Of a DNA stretch of 5,832 bases, positions 5,579-5,832 are shown in pieces (the stretch's first letter is position 1; each line of letters begins with the position of its first letter). The translations under genes were made by a program, and so were the position numbers. This stretch comes from an uncultured Moraxella sp. (GTDB lineage: Bacteria > Pseudomonadota > Gammaproteobacteria > Pseudomonadales > Moraxellaceae), in contig CAKAQU010000104.1 in assembly GCA_916720335.1 (NCBI GenBank), positions 1-5,832 on the forward strand. Reading direction: 5' to 3'. The notes under the pieces are model-generated. The model was not told the origin of the DNA. It saw nothing but the letters and a program-made list of their open reading frames with translations, and did not search any database.

Positions 5579-5832
5579 ATGAATCACCTTAAAATGAGTT
5601 TATTGGCTATTTCTTGTGCAGCAATTTTAACAGGCTGTTCAAGCTCTGATGATACGCCAGCCGCCCCAACCAAGATGGTACAACCGGGTACGCAAAATTC
5701 GGGTAATGCTGGAACAAATAACAATTCAAATTCAAATAGCAGTCAAAATTCGTCCACTGAGCAAACCAAACAGCCTGAAACCAAACAGCCTGAAACCAAA
5801 CAGCCTGAAACCAAACAGCCTGAAACCAAACA
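5579..5832 (+). CDS. Putative iron-regulated lipoprotein with KQPET repeat stalk (N-terminal part, runs off right edge)
   Basis: The frame opens at ATG 5579 and continues for 84 codons to the edge without a stop. Residues 1-19 are a type II signal peptide: MNHLK, a hydrophobic core, and lipobox LTGC at 17-20, so Cys20 should be lipidated. Ser at the next position is compatible with export to the outer membrane. Residues 21-60 are a low-complexity linker rich in Ser, Asn and Thr (GTNNNSNSNSS). From about residue 62 a pentapeptide TKQPE/KQPET repeats at least four times. No globular domain is reached, so the function cannot be assigned. Flexible Gly/Asn/Ser linkers after a lipobox together with Fur control are typical of surface lipoproteins such as TbpB/HpuA-like or Slam-dependent proteins in Moraxella and Neisseria, but that is inference from context. 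A periplasm-facing or peptidoglycan-spanning lipoprotein is an alternative. It is transcribed away from dxr. Confidence 0.85.
   Translation, partial: MNHLKMSLLAISCAAILTGCSSSDDTPAAPTKMVQPGTQNSGNAGTNNNSNSNSSQNSSTEQTKQPETKQPETKQPETKQPETK
5763..5832 (+). repeat. 15-bp in-frame tandem repeat encoding KQPET
   Basis: The unit ACCAAACAGCCTGAA recurs with an exact 15-bp period from about 5763 to the window end, 70 bp or roughly 4.7 copies, with no base differences among copies. The period is a multiple of three, so copy-number change would lengthen or shorten the protein stalk without shifting frame. Perfect identity suggests recent expansion by slippage or recombination. The tract continues beyond the window, so total copy number is unknown. 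Confidence 0.95.

Noticed and set aside
5571..5582. Three-codon mini reading frame (ATG AAA TCA TGA) overlapping the lipoprotein start
   Set aside because: Its ATG directly abuts the AGGA, so it would not be initiated efficiently, and short ATGs are common by chance.
5771..5779. CAGCCTGAA in each repeat resembles the Kingella-type Neisseriaceae DNA uptake sequence (AGGCAGCCTGAA)
   Set aside because: Only the last nine bases match plus one of the first three, the copies arise from a protein-coding 15-bp repeat, and no full uptake sequence was found elsewhere in the window. The gene sequences look Moraxellaceae, not Neisseriaceae.

Overview
The window is an AT-rich stretch of a Gram-negative chromosome, most probably from a member of the Moraxellaceae (Moraxella-like). 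Three things point there: the BamA and RseP sequences read like remembered Acinetobacter/Moraxella homologues, the genes run dxr-rseP-bamA-lpxD, and neither the Pasteurellaceae uptake signal nor a full Neisseriaceae uptake sequence was found by eye. The genus is an inference.

Positions 1-5339 hold four minus-strand genes that form one envelope-biogenesis cluster. In transcription order they are dxr (MEP isoprenoid pathway), rseP (site-2 intramembrane metalloprotease), bamA (outer-membrane beta-barrel assembly) and the first 69 codons of lpxD (lipid A synthesis), which runs off the left edge. Spacing is tight: 15 bp between dxr and rseP, 121-122 bp between rseP and bamA, and a 1-base TGATG overlap between bamA and lpxD. 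No convincing intrinsic terminator lies between them, so one transcript is plausible, perhaps with a booster promoter before bamA. Compared with the order familiar from E. coli and Acinetobacter, two neighbours are absent: skp/ompH between bamA and lpxD, and uppS/cdsA immediately upstream of dxr.

Positions 5340-5578 are a very AT-rich divergent intergenic region. Its left part carries a candidate dxr promoter with an extended -10. Its right part carries a 29-bp symmetric element (perfect 9-bp arms, 11-bp spacer) that can be read as two abutting Fur-box-like sites, placed over the candidate promoter of the rightward gene.

Positions 5579-5832 are the start of a plus-strand lipoprotein gene: type II signal peptide, cysteine at residue 20, a Ser/Asn-rich linker, then an identical 15-bp tandem repeat (KQPET) still running when the window ends. 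The paired Fur-like operator, lipobox and variable-length stalk suggest an iron-regulated, surface-tethered lipoprotein. This is the accessory and most interesting part of the window; its functional domain lies outside it.
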